Part shown: positions 24,156 through 32,664 of the stretch, piece after piece
Layout: each line of letters begins with the position of its first letter
Numbering within the stretch: the first letter of the stretch is position 1
NCBI GenBank assembly: GCA_039029735.1
Contig: JBCCFL010000026.1
Coordinates: forward strand, 1 to 64,000
DNA: 64,000 nt
Direction of reading: 5' to 3'
Origin: CADEDH01 sp039029735
GTDB lineage: Bacteria > Actinomycetota > Acidimicrobiia > Acidimicrobiales > SZUA-35
The notes under the pieces: generated by a model
Seen by the model: only the letters and a program-made list of their open reading frames with translations
What the model was told of the DNA's origin: nothing
The model's database searches: none
Program-made: the position numbers and the translations under genes

Positions 24156-25430
24156 TTATCCCTTCCTCACTCGGACGGTACGGGTCGAGCGCACGTCAAG
24201 GGCCATTTCGTCGGTCTTCTCCACCGTTCTCTTGAGTCGAACGGTACCTGATGCAGGATCGTCCACGTCGACGACCTTTTGCAAGAGCCGGATCGTGTCC
24301 ACGTGTCCGGCCTCGTGGGCCAGCTGTACGGCTCGCCCGAGCTTCTTCGTTGCGTCGTCGCTGTCACCGCGGTCCCGAGCCGCCAGACCCTCGGCGATCG
24401 CGTCGGCCAACTCGGCCTGACCGGTGTAGTGGGCCACCTCGGCGTTGATGCGGGTGGAGAGCGCCTCGTCGTCGGTCCAGACCGCCCGCACGAGCGCCGC
24501 CGGCTGGTCGACGTCGTCGATCACCAGCATCACACGCGCTGCCAGCCGTTCGTCACCAACACCGCCGACCGGCACCTTCACCCTCACGTGGTAGTCGCGC
24601 TCCTCGCCGGCCGACCACGCGCCGAGCGGATAGTCCCTGGTCAGGGCGTTCACGGGGCGGGCAGTGCCGGTGAGGTCCTCGAGCGTTGGGGCCACCTGCT
24701 TGACGAAGCCGATCTCGGCTCCCTTCGGGCTCCACAGCCGCAGCTGCACCGACCGCACGCTGCGGCCCATCGCGGCCGCAGTCAGCGACGTGAACTCCTC
24801 GGCCATGTCTTCGGGGCGGGGGATGATGTCGACGGTGCCGAGCAAGGCCGAGGCCACCCGCCGCAGTTCGTCGATGTTCCAGTCAGCGCCGAGGCCTCGG
24901 GCATCGCATTGGAACAGCCCGACGCACCCCGCGATGGCCCGATCCAGAACGGACCGCTCCTCGTGCTGGTTCTTGCCGTCGGTAAGCAAGATCGCATGGG
25001 CGATGGCGCCCGGCTTGAGATTGGCGAGGTACGCCGCCGCCTGCAACCAGGTACCAATGGCCGTTCCACCGGACGCCTCGATGCGGTCGACCCGCCCCTT
25101 CGCCGCCGATCGGGTGGCCTCGTCGGCCACGGCAAGGCCCTCGTCGGGATAGATCATGTACGCCGACGAGTGGCCTCCCACCACCGCAAATGACACCCCA
25201 TCGGCAATGGTGTCGATCGCGGCGCTGGTGGCGCTCCTGGCCGCTCGGATCTTGCGGCCGCCCTCCTCGTTCATGGAGCCCGAGGTGTCGAGCACGATCA
25301 GCTGCACCATGTCGGCGCCGCCGGTGCCGTCGGTGTCGACGTCGGAACGAACGGTGACCACCGCGTCCACGACCTCGGCTCCGGCAGGGAGGTATTCGTT
25401 CTGGAAGACCTCGGCGACGAAGTCGGTCAT
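24156..25430 (-). CDS. VWA domain protein of the kinase-phosphatase island
   Basis: This is a 424-residue soluble protein with a von Willebrand A domain at about 35-215. The MIDAS metal site is visible as IVLDTSGSMN (DxSxS), GGTAIG supplies the threonine and LLTDGKN the late Asp. The C-terminal part contains an immunoglobulin-like beta region and a helical tail. Such cytosolic VWA proteins often act as partners in stress or kinase complexes. The frame opens at 25499; ATG 25430 overlaps the PP2C stop by four bases (ATGA), which fixes the start. It is followed after four bases by the FHA gene. No partner can be named from sequence. Confidence 0.85.
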   Translation of the reverse strand: MTDFVAEVFQNEYLPAGAEVVDAVVTVRSDVDTDGTGGADMVQLIVLDTSGSMNEEGGRKIRAARSATSAAIDTIADGVSFAVVGGHSSAYMIYPDEGLAVADEATRSAAKGRVDRIEASGGTAIGTWLQAAAYLANLKPGAIAHAILLTDGKNQHEERSVLDRAIAGCVGLFQCDARGLGADWNIDELRRVASALLGTVDIIPRPEDMAEEFTSLTAAAMGRSVRSVQLRLWSPKGAEIGFVKQVAPTLEDLTGTARPVNALTRDYPLGAWSAGEERDYHVRVKVPVGGVGDERLAARVMLVIDDVDQPAALVRAVWTDDEALSTRINAEVAHYTGQAELADAIAEGLAARDRGDSDDATKKLGRAVQLAHEAGHVDTIRLLQKVVDVDDPASGTVRLKRTVEKTDEMALDVRSTRTVRVRKG

Positions 25431-26362
25431 GGGTTGCTCCTGTCTGCGAGCTCGTCGGGGCCGACGGCCCCCCTGCTGTCCGATGCCGCCGTCGCCCACA
25501 GCGCCACCGAGATGTTGTCATGTCCGCCCCCGTCGAGGGCCAGCTGGACGAGGCCCTCGCCGAGCCCGTCGAGCGGAGCCGTCGGCCCGCCCAGACCCCG
25601 CACGGCGGCCGCCATGTCACCCGCTTCGGGGGCGTAGCGCCAGAGGCCATCGCTGCACACCACGAGCAGGCCGTCGTCGGTGACCAGCCGGTGCCGAACC
25701 TCGGCCGGCTGCCCGTCACCGTCGGCCCCGATCCATCGCACGAGCCGTCCGCCGAGCTCGTGGTCCTCGGTGAGCAGCACTGCGCCGTTGCGCCCGAGCC
25801 AGTAGGCCCGGCTGTCGCCGAGCCAGGCCACCATCACGTGGTGGCCCTCTGCTGTGGGATGCGCCACAGCCACGACCAGCGTCGATGACGCCACAGCCGA
25901 CGACATCGCCGAACTCTGGGCGGCGACCACGGCCTTGTTCAACGCCTTGTCGATGGCCTCGGCATCGGGCTCGTTCACACCGAGCAGCTGGGCCACCAGT
26001 TCATCGCGAGCTGCGTTGGCTGCTGCTTCGGACACCACGTCGGAGCCTGGGGTCGACGACACACCGTCGCACACCACGAGCGCCGCTCCCCCGGCCCCCA
26101 CGTCGGCCACGGCAACAGCATCCTCGTTGTGATGATGGCGCAGGCCTCGGTCCGACACCGCCGCCACCGAGCCGACGGCCACCACCACGTGATCGCGGGG
26201 AACGGGCTGCTTGTACCCGCAGGACAGGCAGTACCCGTCCTCGATGTTGGCGAGCCCGCACGCCACACATACCGCATCGGGGCGCACGGTGAGGTCGGTG
26301 CCGCACGCCTCACACCAGCGGGCGCCGTCAGGATTGGGCTCGCCGCAGCTCGGGCACCTCAT
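25427..26362 (-). CDS. PP2C-family Ser/Thr phosphatase with double zinc ribbon
   Basis: This is a 311-residue protein. Residues 1-50 hold two zinc ribbons (CPSCG...CEACG and CVACG...CLSCG), and the rest is a PPM/PP2C phosphatase domain. The metal-coordinating motifs are HNEDA, VCDGVSS, WLGDSRAYW, CSDGLWRY and GGHDNIS. It probably reverses phosphorylation by the PknG-like kinase whose gene lies 91 bases upstream on the same strand. Unlike mycobacterial PstP it has no transmembrane segment and so acts in the cytosol. The stop overlaps the VWA start by four bases. Confidence 0.9.
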   Translation of the reverse strand: MRCPSCGEPNPDGARWCEACGTDLTVRPDAVCVACGLANIEDGYCLSCGYKQPVPRDHVVVAVGSVAAVSDRGLRHHHNEDAVAVADVGAGGAALVVCDGVSSTPGSDVVSEAAANAARDELVAQLLGVNEPDAEAIDKALNKAVVAAQSSAMSSAVASSTLVVAVAHPTAEGHHVMVAWLGDSRAYWLGRNGAVLLTEDHELGGRLVRWIGADGDGQPAEVRHRLVTDDGLLVVCSDGLWRYAPEAGDMAAAVRGLGGPTAPLDGLGEGLVQLALDGGGHDNISVALWATAASDSRGAVGPDELADRSNP

Positions 26363-26453
26363 CTCGCGGCCTGTCCCAAACCCTCGGCGTCTCCCATCAT
26401 GAGCGCGTCCCTCATCAACGCTTCATTGATCGACACATCAACAGGGTACGGGC

Positions 26454-28979
26454 TCACAGAAGGGTGCGGGGCCGCACGGCATTGGCCCTGTCGACCAGCC
26501 GAATCCGCTCGTCGGGGTCGTCGGTGAGCCGGGCCATCAGCCGGTAGGTCTCTTCCAACCCCTCGCGGAGCGAGCCCTCGTTCAGCTGCCGCCCGAGCAC
26601 CACCTGACCCTGCGGCTGGAACGTGCCGGCGGTCAGGCCGGCGAGCGCTCGGTTGTATACCTCGGCCGACAACGCCGCCCGCTCACTTGCATCGAGTTGC
26701 AGGCGCTCGATCGTGGTGGAGGCGGCGGCCAGTTGCTCCATCGACGGCCCGCCGCTCTCGGTGCCGGCCACCAGCGTGCGGGCCATCGCCACCTGGGCGT
26801 CGTAGTGGGCAGCCGAACTGGCCGGCACCTGGCTCAGGGCGTCGACGGCGCCCGGCACGTCTCGGTCGTGGCGCTCACACCGGGCCAGGCCGAACGCCGC
26901 CGACACGTAGCCGACGTCGGCCCCCATCACGAGGCGGTATAACTCCTCGGCCCTCGGATACTGCCCGGCCATCTCGGCGGCGAGTGCCACGGCCAGCTTG
27001 GGCGCAGTCTCGCCCGGGAGTTCGGTCCACACCCGGCTGAACAGTTCCGCCGCCTCAGCCGCCCGGTCGGCGTGCCCAGCTGATGCCGACGACAGGCGGT
27101 GGAGGCCCCGATACCAGGGCACGCGCCACTCCCATGGGTTCTGCTCCTCCACCTCGGCGAGTACGGCCGATGGGTCGTCACCGAGCTCGACCTGGAGGCG
27201 GGCCTGATAGAGGGCGACCTCGATCGAATCGGGATACCGGTCGTCGGCGATGGCCCGCTCCAGCACCTGATGGGCCCGGTAGGCGTCCAGTTCGTCGAGC
27301 TCGGCCAGAAACGGAGCCGCTGGATCGTCCGCGGCGACCCGGGCCGGGGGAAGCACCCGATGATCGGGCGCAGTCACGTCGTACTCCTCGGCCGACGCCA
27401 CCAGAAGGCCCGGAAGGCGATCCCCCTCGAACACCGTGGAGCTGTAGGCCCGCGGACGATCTTCGGACACCGCCACCATCTCACGCAGCACACCGGTGAG
27501 CTGCTCGGCCATCTCTGCTGCGCTCTGGAAGCGGTCATCGCGGTGGTGGGCGCACGCCCTGAGCAAGAAGCGGTGCAACGACTCCCACTGGGCGAACAGT
27601 GGCTCGTCCACCCGGTCGGGCAGTGTGTAGAGGTACGGCCCGTCGTGGAACACGAAGCGCAGCATCAGTACGGCCAGCGTGCGGCCAACGGTGAAGAGAT
27701 CAGAGGCCACCGACGGGCCCTCACTCGCCACCTCGGGCGCCTGGAACCCCTGGGTGCCGAAGATGGCAGCCTGGTGATCGTCGATCTGCATCACCGCGCC
27801 GACGTCGATCAGCTTCACGTCGGCCGCCACCGCCATGATGTTGGCCGGCTTGAGGTCGTTGTACACCAGGCCCAGGCCGTGCAGGTAGCCGAAGGCAGGC
27901 AGGATGCCGAGCACATAGGCGATCGCCTCGGCCGGAGGCAACGGATCGGGCACACCGCCATTCGCCTCCCGGCGCCCCTTGAGCTTCGAGTTGAGCGACT
28001 CGCCGCCAACCATCTCCATCACGATGTAGCCGGAGCCCCGGTGGGTGACGAAGTTGTAGATGTTCACGATGTTGGCGTGCTCGATCCGGGCCAGGAACTG
28101 CCGCTCGGCGACCGCAGCGATGATGGCATCGGGATCCGACTCGTTGAGCAGACCCTTCAGCACCACCCACCGGTCCGACACGGCCTTGTCTCGCCCGAGG
28201 TAGATCCAGCCCATTCCGCCGTGGGCGAGAGGCCCGAGGATCTCGTACTGGCCGGCTACCAGCTCGCCTGCTCGCAGACCCGGCTCGTTGGTCACGAAGT
28301 CGAACGGGTGACGACAGTTCCCGCAGAACCCCTTCACGCGACCGGGCTGGCCGTCGATCGACTGCCCGACCGGGCTGCCACAGCTCGTGCAGTGGCGATC
28401 TTCCTCTGGCACCTCGCCGAGCACGGAGGCGATCTTCGCCTCGCTCATCACCGCCTGGGCGGGATCACCGACGGGCGTCGGCGCCACCTGGACCAGCCCG
28501 CGTCCGATGCCGGATCGATTCGTGGTGCCAGCAGAGGTGAGCGTGCGCCGGCTCGGCGCCATCGAGGTGCCAGCGGCAGTCACACGGGCCGACACGTCGG
28601 GCGGTGTTGGAGCAGCGATACTCGGGCGGTGACCACCGGTACCGAGACCGCCGGTCGATCCCGGTGCCCCTCCGGATCCGGCGGCGGCCGGAACCGGGGT
28701 GGCGGGCACGGCACGCATCCCGCACGTGTCGCAGTAGCCGTCCTCGGCAATCGTGCCGCCGCAGTTGAGCTGGGGGCACGCCGAGCCCGGACCAACCGGA
28801 GCAACGAGAGCCCGCTCGGCGGGAGCCGGCGCCGGGGTGGTCGGCTGCGTGCCGGCGGCGCCATTGGTTCCACCACCCGGCGTCGAAGCGCTGACCTGCT
28901 GCCTGAGCCCGCACGTGTCGCAGTACCCGTCGGCGTCGATGGTGCCGCCGCAGCCAGGCTGGGTGCAGATGAGAGTCAT
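26454..28979 (-). CDS. PknG-like serine/threonine kinase with zinc ribbons and TPR-type C-terminus
   Basis: This 841-residue soluble kinase has the PknG layout. Two short zinc ribbons (CTQPGC...CDTCG and CPQLNC...CDTCG, within residues 1-90) are followed by a linker and a rubredoxin-like CTSCG...CGNCRHPFDF (about 197-228). The kinase domain occupies about 243-500: glycine loop GPLAHGGMGW, Lys275 in WVVLKGL, catalytic VYNDLKPANIM (373-382, with YND in place of HRD) and LIDVGAVMQI in place of DFG. YND and DxG variants are characteristic of PknG. About 340 residues of helical TPR-like repeats end the protein. In mycobacteria PknG senses amino-acid supply and phosphorylates GarA. The start overlaps the upstream coiled-coil gene by four bases. 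Confidence 0.9.
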   Translation of the reverse strand: MTLICTQPGCGGTIDADGYCDTCGLRQQVSASTPGGGTNGAAGTQPTTPAPAPAERALVAPVGPGSACPQLNCGGTIAEDGYCDTCGMRAVPATPVPAAAGSGGAPGSTGGLGTGGHRPSIAAPTPPDVSARVTAAGTSMAPSRRTLTSAGTTNRSGIGRGLVQVAPTPVGDPAQAVMSEAKIASVLGEVPEEDRHCTSCGSPVGQSIDGQPGRVKGFCGNCRHPFDFVTNEPGLRAGELVAGQYEILGPLAHGGMGWIYLGRDKAVSDRWVVLKGLLNESDPDAIIAAVAERQFLARIEHANIVNIYNFVTHRGSGYIVMEMVGGESLNSKLKGRREANGGVPDPLPPAEAIAYVLGILPAFGYLHGLGLVYNDLKPANIMAVAADVKLIDVGAVMQIDDHQAAIFGTQGFQAPEVASEGPSVASDLFTVGRTLAVLMLRFVFHDGPYLYTLPDRVDEPLFAQWESLHRFLLRACAHHRDDRFQSAAEMAEQLTGVLREMVAVSEDRPRAYSSTVFEGDRLPGLLVASAEEYDVTAPDHRVLPPARVAADDPAAPFLAELDELDAYRAHQVLERAIADDRYPDSIEVALYQARLQVELGDDPSAVLAEVEEQNPWEWRVPWYRGLHRLSSASAGHADRAAEAAELFSRVWTELPGETAPKLAVALAAEMAGQYPRAEELYRLVMGADVGYVSAAFGLARCERHDRDVPGAVDALSQVPASSAAHYDAQVAMARTLVAGTESGGPSMEQLAAASTTIERLQLDASERAALSAEVYNRALAGLTAGTFQPQGQVVLGRQLNEGSLREGLEETYRLMARLTDDPDERIRLVDRANAVRPRTLL

Positions 28980-30151
28980 GAGCGCAGGCTCCTTGCCAGG
29001 TCGTCGATGGCCGCCGCCGCATCGGAGAGATCAGATGGTGCCGTGTACAGCGCACGACGGGCGCGTGCGACGACGTCGGTGAGTTCCGCGTCTTCGGCCC
29101 GGCCGACCGCGGCGACCTTCGCCTGGTAGGCCTTCAGGCGGCCCCGCAGTTCGTCGCGGTGCTCCAGCCCGGACCGGTTCAGCTCGAGCGCCCTCCGGAG
29201 CTGACGGTCCATGTCGGCCGCGGCGTCGAGCCAGCGGTCGAGCCGCCCGCGCTGGTGGTGCCAGGCTCCCGTGGAGCCATCGAACAGCTCGTCGAGCTGC
29301 TCGACCAGCCCACCCGGCGCATCGAAGATCGCATCGGATGGCACCTGCACCAGATCGGGGCGGGATCCGGGCACGAGTTTGGTTTCGGCCTCGATCGCCG
29401 CCGCCTCGGCCTGCGCTCGCAGCGACCGGAGCGCGGCGAGTCGGGCCTCAGTGCCAGCCATGTCGGCATCGAGGTTGTTGCGGCTCTGACGCATCGACGC
29501 CACCTGGAGGGCCGCAGCCTCCACCGCAGCCTCGAGTGTGGTGCCAGCGTCGTCATCGATCGCAAGCGGGTCGGCGGTGAGCGCCGCCGTGAGGGCGTCG
29601 GCCTGAGCCCGGGCTCGACCGATCAACGGCTCGGGCACGCCGAGATCGGCCACGTCGCGCTCGAGCCGTCCGATGGTGGTGCGGGCTGCCTCGAGGCGGG
29701 GCAACTCGCGTTGCCACCGGCGATCGACGTCGGCCACCACCGTCTGCACCCGGTCGAGCCAGTTCCTGACGTCGCTCACCGCATCAGCAATCGTGCGAGC
29801 CGAACCCCCCGGCTCGGCGAGCTCCGGCCTGGGCCGATCGAGCGCAGCGGAAACCATCGGCGCCTGGTGCTGACCGGGCGGTGCCCCCGGCACGATGCCG
29901 AGGGCCTGGTCGAGATCGGCGAGTGCTCCGTCCACCGCATGGACGGTGCCCCATACGTCAGCGGGACGGTCGCCCCCGAGCTCGGCGAGCGTGACCGGCC
30001 CGAGCGAGGGATCGGTGGTCATCAGGTACGACGGCGAGGCCTCGACTCCGACGAGCTCCGCCTTGATCGCCGCAAGGAGCCGACGAATCTGGCTGAGCGC
30101 AGCCAAAGGCCCCGGAGGCGGGGGGATCGGGGTGCGCGCTCGGTTGGCCAC
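28976..30151 (-). CDS. Coiled-coil protein of unknown function, upstream of the PknG-like kinase
   Basis: This 391-residue soluble protein is almost entirely helical. After a short PIPPPPGPLAAL segment it has long Ala/Leu/Arg/Glu stretches typical of coiled coils, especially at about 180-330 and at the C-terminus. I do not recognise a family. The frame remains open to 30439, but that would overlap the divergent gene. GTG 30151 has a TAGACT hexamer 8 bases upstream, a leaderless arrangement, and leaves a divergent promoter gap. The stop overlaps the kinase ATG by four bases, so the protein is probably made with the kinase and may be a scaffold for it. Confidence 0.7.
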   Translation of the reverse strand: MANRARTPIPPPPGPLAALSQIRRLLAAIKAELVGVEASPSYLMTTDPSLGPVTLAELGGDRPADVWGTVHAVDGALADLDQALGIVPGAPPGQHQAPMVSAALDRPRPELAEPGGSARTIADAVSDVRNWLDRVQTVVADVDRRWQRELPRLEAARTTIGRLERDVADLGVPEPLIGRARAQADALTAALTADPLAIDDDAGTTLEAAVEAAALQVASMRQSRNNLDADMAGTEARLAALRSLRAQAEAAAIEAETKLVPGSRPDLVQVPSDAIFDAPGGLVEQLDELFDGSTGAWHHQRGRLDRWLDAAADMDRQLRRALELNRSGLEHRDELRGRLKAYQAKVAAVGRAEDAELTDVVARARRALYTAPSDLSDAAAAIDDLARSLRS

Positions 30152-30159
30152 CGCGCCGG

Positions 30160-30187
30160 AGTCTACCCAGCACAGGCCCACTAGTCT
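30160..30187. promoter_or_regulatory. Back-to-back leaderless -10 elements of the kinase island
   Basis: On the minus strand TAGACT (30165-30160) lies 8 bases before GTG 30151. On the plus strand TAGTCT (30182-30187) lies 10 bases before ATG 30198. Both match TANNNT, the actinobacterial -10, at leaderless spacing. Only 16 bases separate them, so the two polymerases would compete or share a regulator. Confidence 0.55.
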
Positions 30188-30197
30188 GAGCGACGGC

Positions 30198-31484
30198 ATG
30201 GTCACCACCCCGGCGCCCCCCATCGCACCCCCAGAGACTGCGGCGCCGTCTCGCGGTCGGTCGACCCCCGAGTGGTACCGGCTGATGATCACGGTGACCC
30301 TCGCCGGGCTTGCGGCCTTCGCCGCGGTGGCCACCCTGTCGGGCTGGCTGGCGCGCCAGGGAGCCGGTCGGATCGAGACGAGCGTGGCCCCGTCGCTGGT
30401 GTCGGTGCAGCAGCTGTCGGCCAGCATCGCCGAGGCCAACGCCGGGGCGACAGCTGCGTTCCTGTCGCAGACTGCTGGTGAGGAAGACCGCAGCTCTCGC
30501 CTGCTCTACCTGGAGGCCCTGGAACGCGCATCGGCCCAGACCGAGACGCTGGCAGGGCTGGCCGGAACCGACGAAGCCTCCCATGACGACCTCCAGGCTC
30601 TGTCAGTGGCCCTCGGCGAGTATCGAGGTGACGTGGAGGCGGCCCGCACGGCCAACGCCCTCGGCGCCACCACGCCCGACGCCCGCCTCCGTGATGCCCT
30701 CGGTCGCAGTGAGGGAGAGATGGCCGAGAGCGTGGCCGCGGTCGCCGCCCAGAACCAACAGCGCTTCGACGACAACGAACAGGCCGGTCTGCTCTGGGGC
30801 ATCGTCGCGGTGATCGGTGGTATCGCGCTCACTGCGTTCCTGTTGAATCTCCACGCCTCGGTCGCCCGCCGCAGCCGGCGTCGCCTGAACCTTGGCCTCA
30901 CCGGAGCCGTCGTGCTCATGATCCTCACCACCGCCACCCTCGGCCTCGCCCTGGCCGCCCGCACCGTCAACCTCTCCAACGCCGAGAGCGGCGGCTACGA
31001 CGCCATCGTGGAAACCGCGGCGTTCCAGACCGATCTCTACACGGTGCAGACCCAGAACGGCCTCGATCTGCTGCAGGGCACCCAGGAGGCGTCCACCACC
31101 ACGAGCGATCTGCAGCGGCTCGGCGAGCAAGCCGATCTCATCGCCGCCAGCGCCGACTCCAACCGCGAGCAGGCCGTGGCCCAGCAGCTCGAAGCCCGCC
31201 GTCAGCGCTACGGCGATGCCCTGCTCGAGGTGAGCGCCAACGCCGAGGCGGGCCTCACCGGCGGCGCGATCGCGGCCTACCGCGACGACGGCCTCCAGGC
31301 CTTCAACGGCCTGAACACCACGCTGGAGACCGTGGTGGCCGAGAACCGAGAGCAGTTCATCGACGGGGTCGACGCCGCCGCTGCGGTCACCCGGTGGCTG
31401 CCCCTACTCAACATCGTGTTGCCTCTCGCGGCCGCCCTCAGTGCCGCGGTGGGCCTCCAGGCCCGGCTGCGGGAGTACAGCTGA
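30198..31484 (+). CDS. Four-helix membrane sensor, GlnX-like
   Basis: This 428-residue membrane protein has two repeated halves, each with a pair of transmembrane helices around a mostly helical extracytoplasmic domain. The helices are at about 30-50, 197-217, 232-254 and 400-420, and the loops at about 51-196 and 255-399 resemble four-helix-bundle ligand sensors. A basic cytosolic loop (ARRSRRRL) joins the halves. This layout and size match mycobacterial GlnX, which works with the binding protein GlnH and the kinase PknG. Here it is divergent from a PknG-like kinase and overlaps a PotD-like binding-protein gene by one base (TGATG). I see no kinase or cyclase domain of its own. Confidence 0.7.
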   Translation: MVTTPAPPIAPPETAAPSRGRSTPEWYRLMITVTLAGLAAFAAVATLSGWLARQGAGRIETSVAPSLVSVQQLSASIAEANAGATAAFLSQTAGEEDRSSRLLYLEALERASAQTETLAGLAGTDEASHDDLQALSVALGEYRGDVEAARTANALGATTPDARLRDALGRSEGEMAESVAAVAAQNQQRFDDNEQAGLLWGIVAVIGGIALTAFLLNLHASVARRSRRRLNLGLTGAVVLMILTTATLGLALAARTVNLSNAESGGYDAIVETAAFQTDLYTVQTQNGLDLLQGTQEASTTTSDLQRLGEQADLIAASADSNREQAVAQQLEARRQRYGDALLEVSANAEAGLTGGAIAAYRDDGLQAFNGLNTTLETVVAENREQFIDGVDAAAAVTRWLPLLNIVLPLAAALSAAVGLQARLREYS

Positions 31485-32638
31485 TGGCCGGGCCCGTCAC
31501 TGCCCCCGCCGGCGCTGCGTGGAGCCGCCGCACGTTCCTCGTGGCCGTCGGTGCCGCCGGCGTGAGTGCAGCCTGCGGGCTCGACCCCAATGCCGGATCG
31601 GCGCAGGAGTACGACCTCGGGGGCACCACCCAGCTGACGATCCTCAACTGGCCGAGCTACATCGACCCCGACGGCGACGCCGGGCCGGGAACCATCTCGC
31701 GGGCGCAGACCGACCTCGGGCTCCAGATCACCTACCTGGATGAGTACACCGACAACTACGACGGCTACGACCTCGTGGTGGCCAACGCCCTGAACCAGCC
31801 GGTACCGGCCTACGACATCGTGATGCCGACGAACTGGCTGGCCGCCCAGATGATCGCCGCCAGCGACGTGGAACCACTCCCCCTCGAGCTGATCCCCAAC
31901 CACGTCAACCTCGATCCGCAGTACATGACCAACACCTGGGACCGGGGCTCCCGGTTCCAGATGCCGTGGCAGGCCGGCATCACCGGCCTGGCCTACAACC
32001 CGGCCCTCACCGAGCGCCCCATCACGAGCTTCGACGACCTGTTCGACCCGGCCCTCGCCGGCCGGGTGGGCATCATCGGCGAGATGCGTGAGGCCGTTGG
32101 CCTGGCGATGCTCGCCAACGGCGACGACCCCTCCCGCCCCACCGAGGCCGCCGCCGACGCCGCCCTGCAGCGGGTGATGGACGGTGTCGCGTCGGGCCAG
32201 ATCGCCGCCATCACGTTCGAGGACTTCGCCGAGAAGCTCGAAACGGGTGAACTGGCCGCCGCCATGGCCTGGTCGGGCGACGCCTTCTCGCTGCTGCGCC
32301 GCCGGCCCGACATCGAGTTCGTCATCCCCGACCACGGAGCCATCCGCTGGTTCGACACGATGGTGATCCCCCGCAACTCGGCCAACGTCGCAGCCGCCGG
32401 AGCGTTCATGAACTACGTGTACGAGCCGGCGAACGGGGCCAGGATCACGGCGTCCGGCAACTACATCAGCCCGGTGATCGGCGTGCAGGACGAACTGCGG
32501 GCCACCGGCTTCTCGGAACTGGCCGACGACCCCGTGCTCTTCCCCGACGCCAGCACCCGCAATCGGCTCTTCACCTGGGGCGGTCTCGATCTCGACTTCG
32601 AGACCACTCTGGACGACCGATTCAACTCGATGCTCTGA
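31484..32638 (+). CDS. PotD-like (spermidine/putrescine-type) solute-binding protein, Tat/lipoprotein signal
   Basis: This 384-residue exported protein has a twin-arginine signal (SRRTFLVAVGAAG) ending in a cysteine with a lipobox-like VSAAC, so it is probably a Tat-exported lipoprotein. The mature part fits the PotD/PotF class: LTILNWPSYIDP near the start, YDIVMPTNWLAAQMI, LPWQ/MPWQAGITGLAYN and a late WFDTMVIPRNSAN. This class binds polyamines or related cations. No ABC permease or ATPase gene is adjacent, which argues that it serves sensing rather than uptake and occupies the place of GlnH in a GlnX-PknG system. ATG 31484 overlaps the sensor stop. The true ligand is not known. Confidence 0.8.
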   Translation: MAGPVTAPAGAAWSRRTFLVAVGAAGVSAACGLDPNAGSAQEYDLGGTTQLTILNWPSYIDPDGDAGPGTISRAQTDLGLQITYLDEYTDNYDGYDLVVANALNQPVPAYDIVMPTNWLAAQMIAASDVEPLPLELIPNHVNLDPQYMTNTWDRGSRFQMPWQAGITGLAYNPALTERPITSFDDLFDPALAGRVGIIGEMREAVGLAMLANGDDPSRPTEAAADAALQRVMDGVASGQIAAITFEDFAEKLETGELAAAMAWSGDAFSLLRRRPDIEFVIPDHGAIRWFDTMVIPRNSANVAAAGAFMNYVYEPANGARITASGNYISPVIGVQDELRATGFSELADDPVLFPDASTRNRLFTWGGLDLDFETTLDDRFNSML

Positions 32639-32664
32639 CCCCGTCGGGGCCCGACGGAGGCGTC

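Noticed and set aside
27099..29129. 676-residue plus-strand open frame opposite the PknG-like kinase gene
   Set aside because: Shadow of the kinase gene; the composition is that of an antisense frame in high-GC DNA.
31484..32638. Polyamine ABC importer locus
   Set aside because: Only the binding protein is present; no permease or ATPase gene lies on either side.
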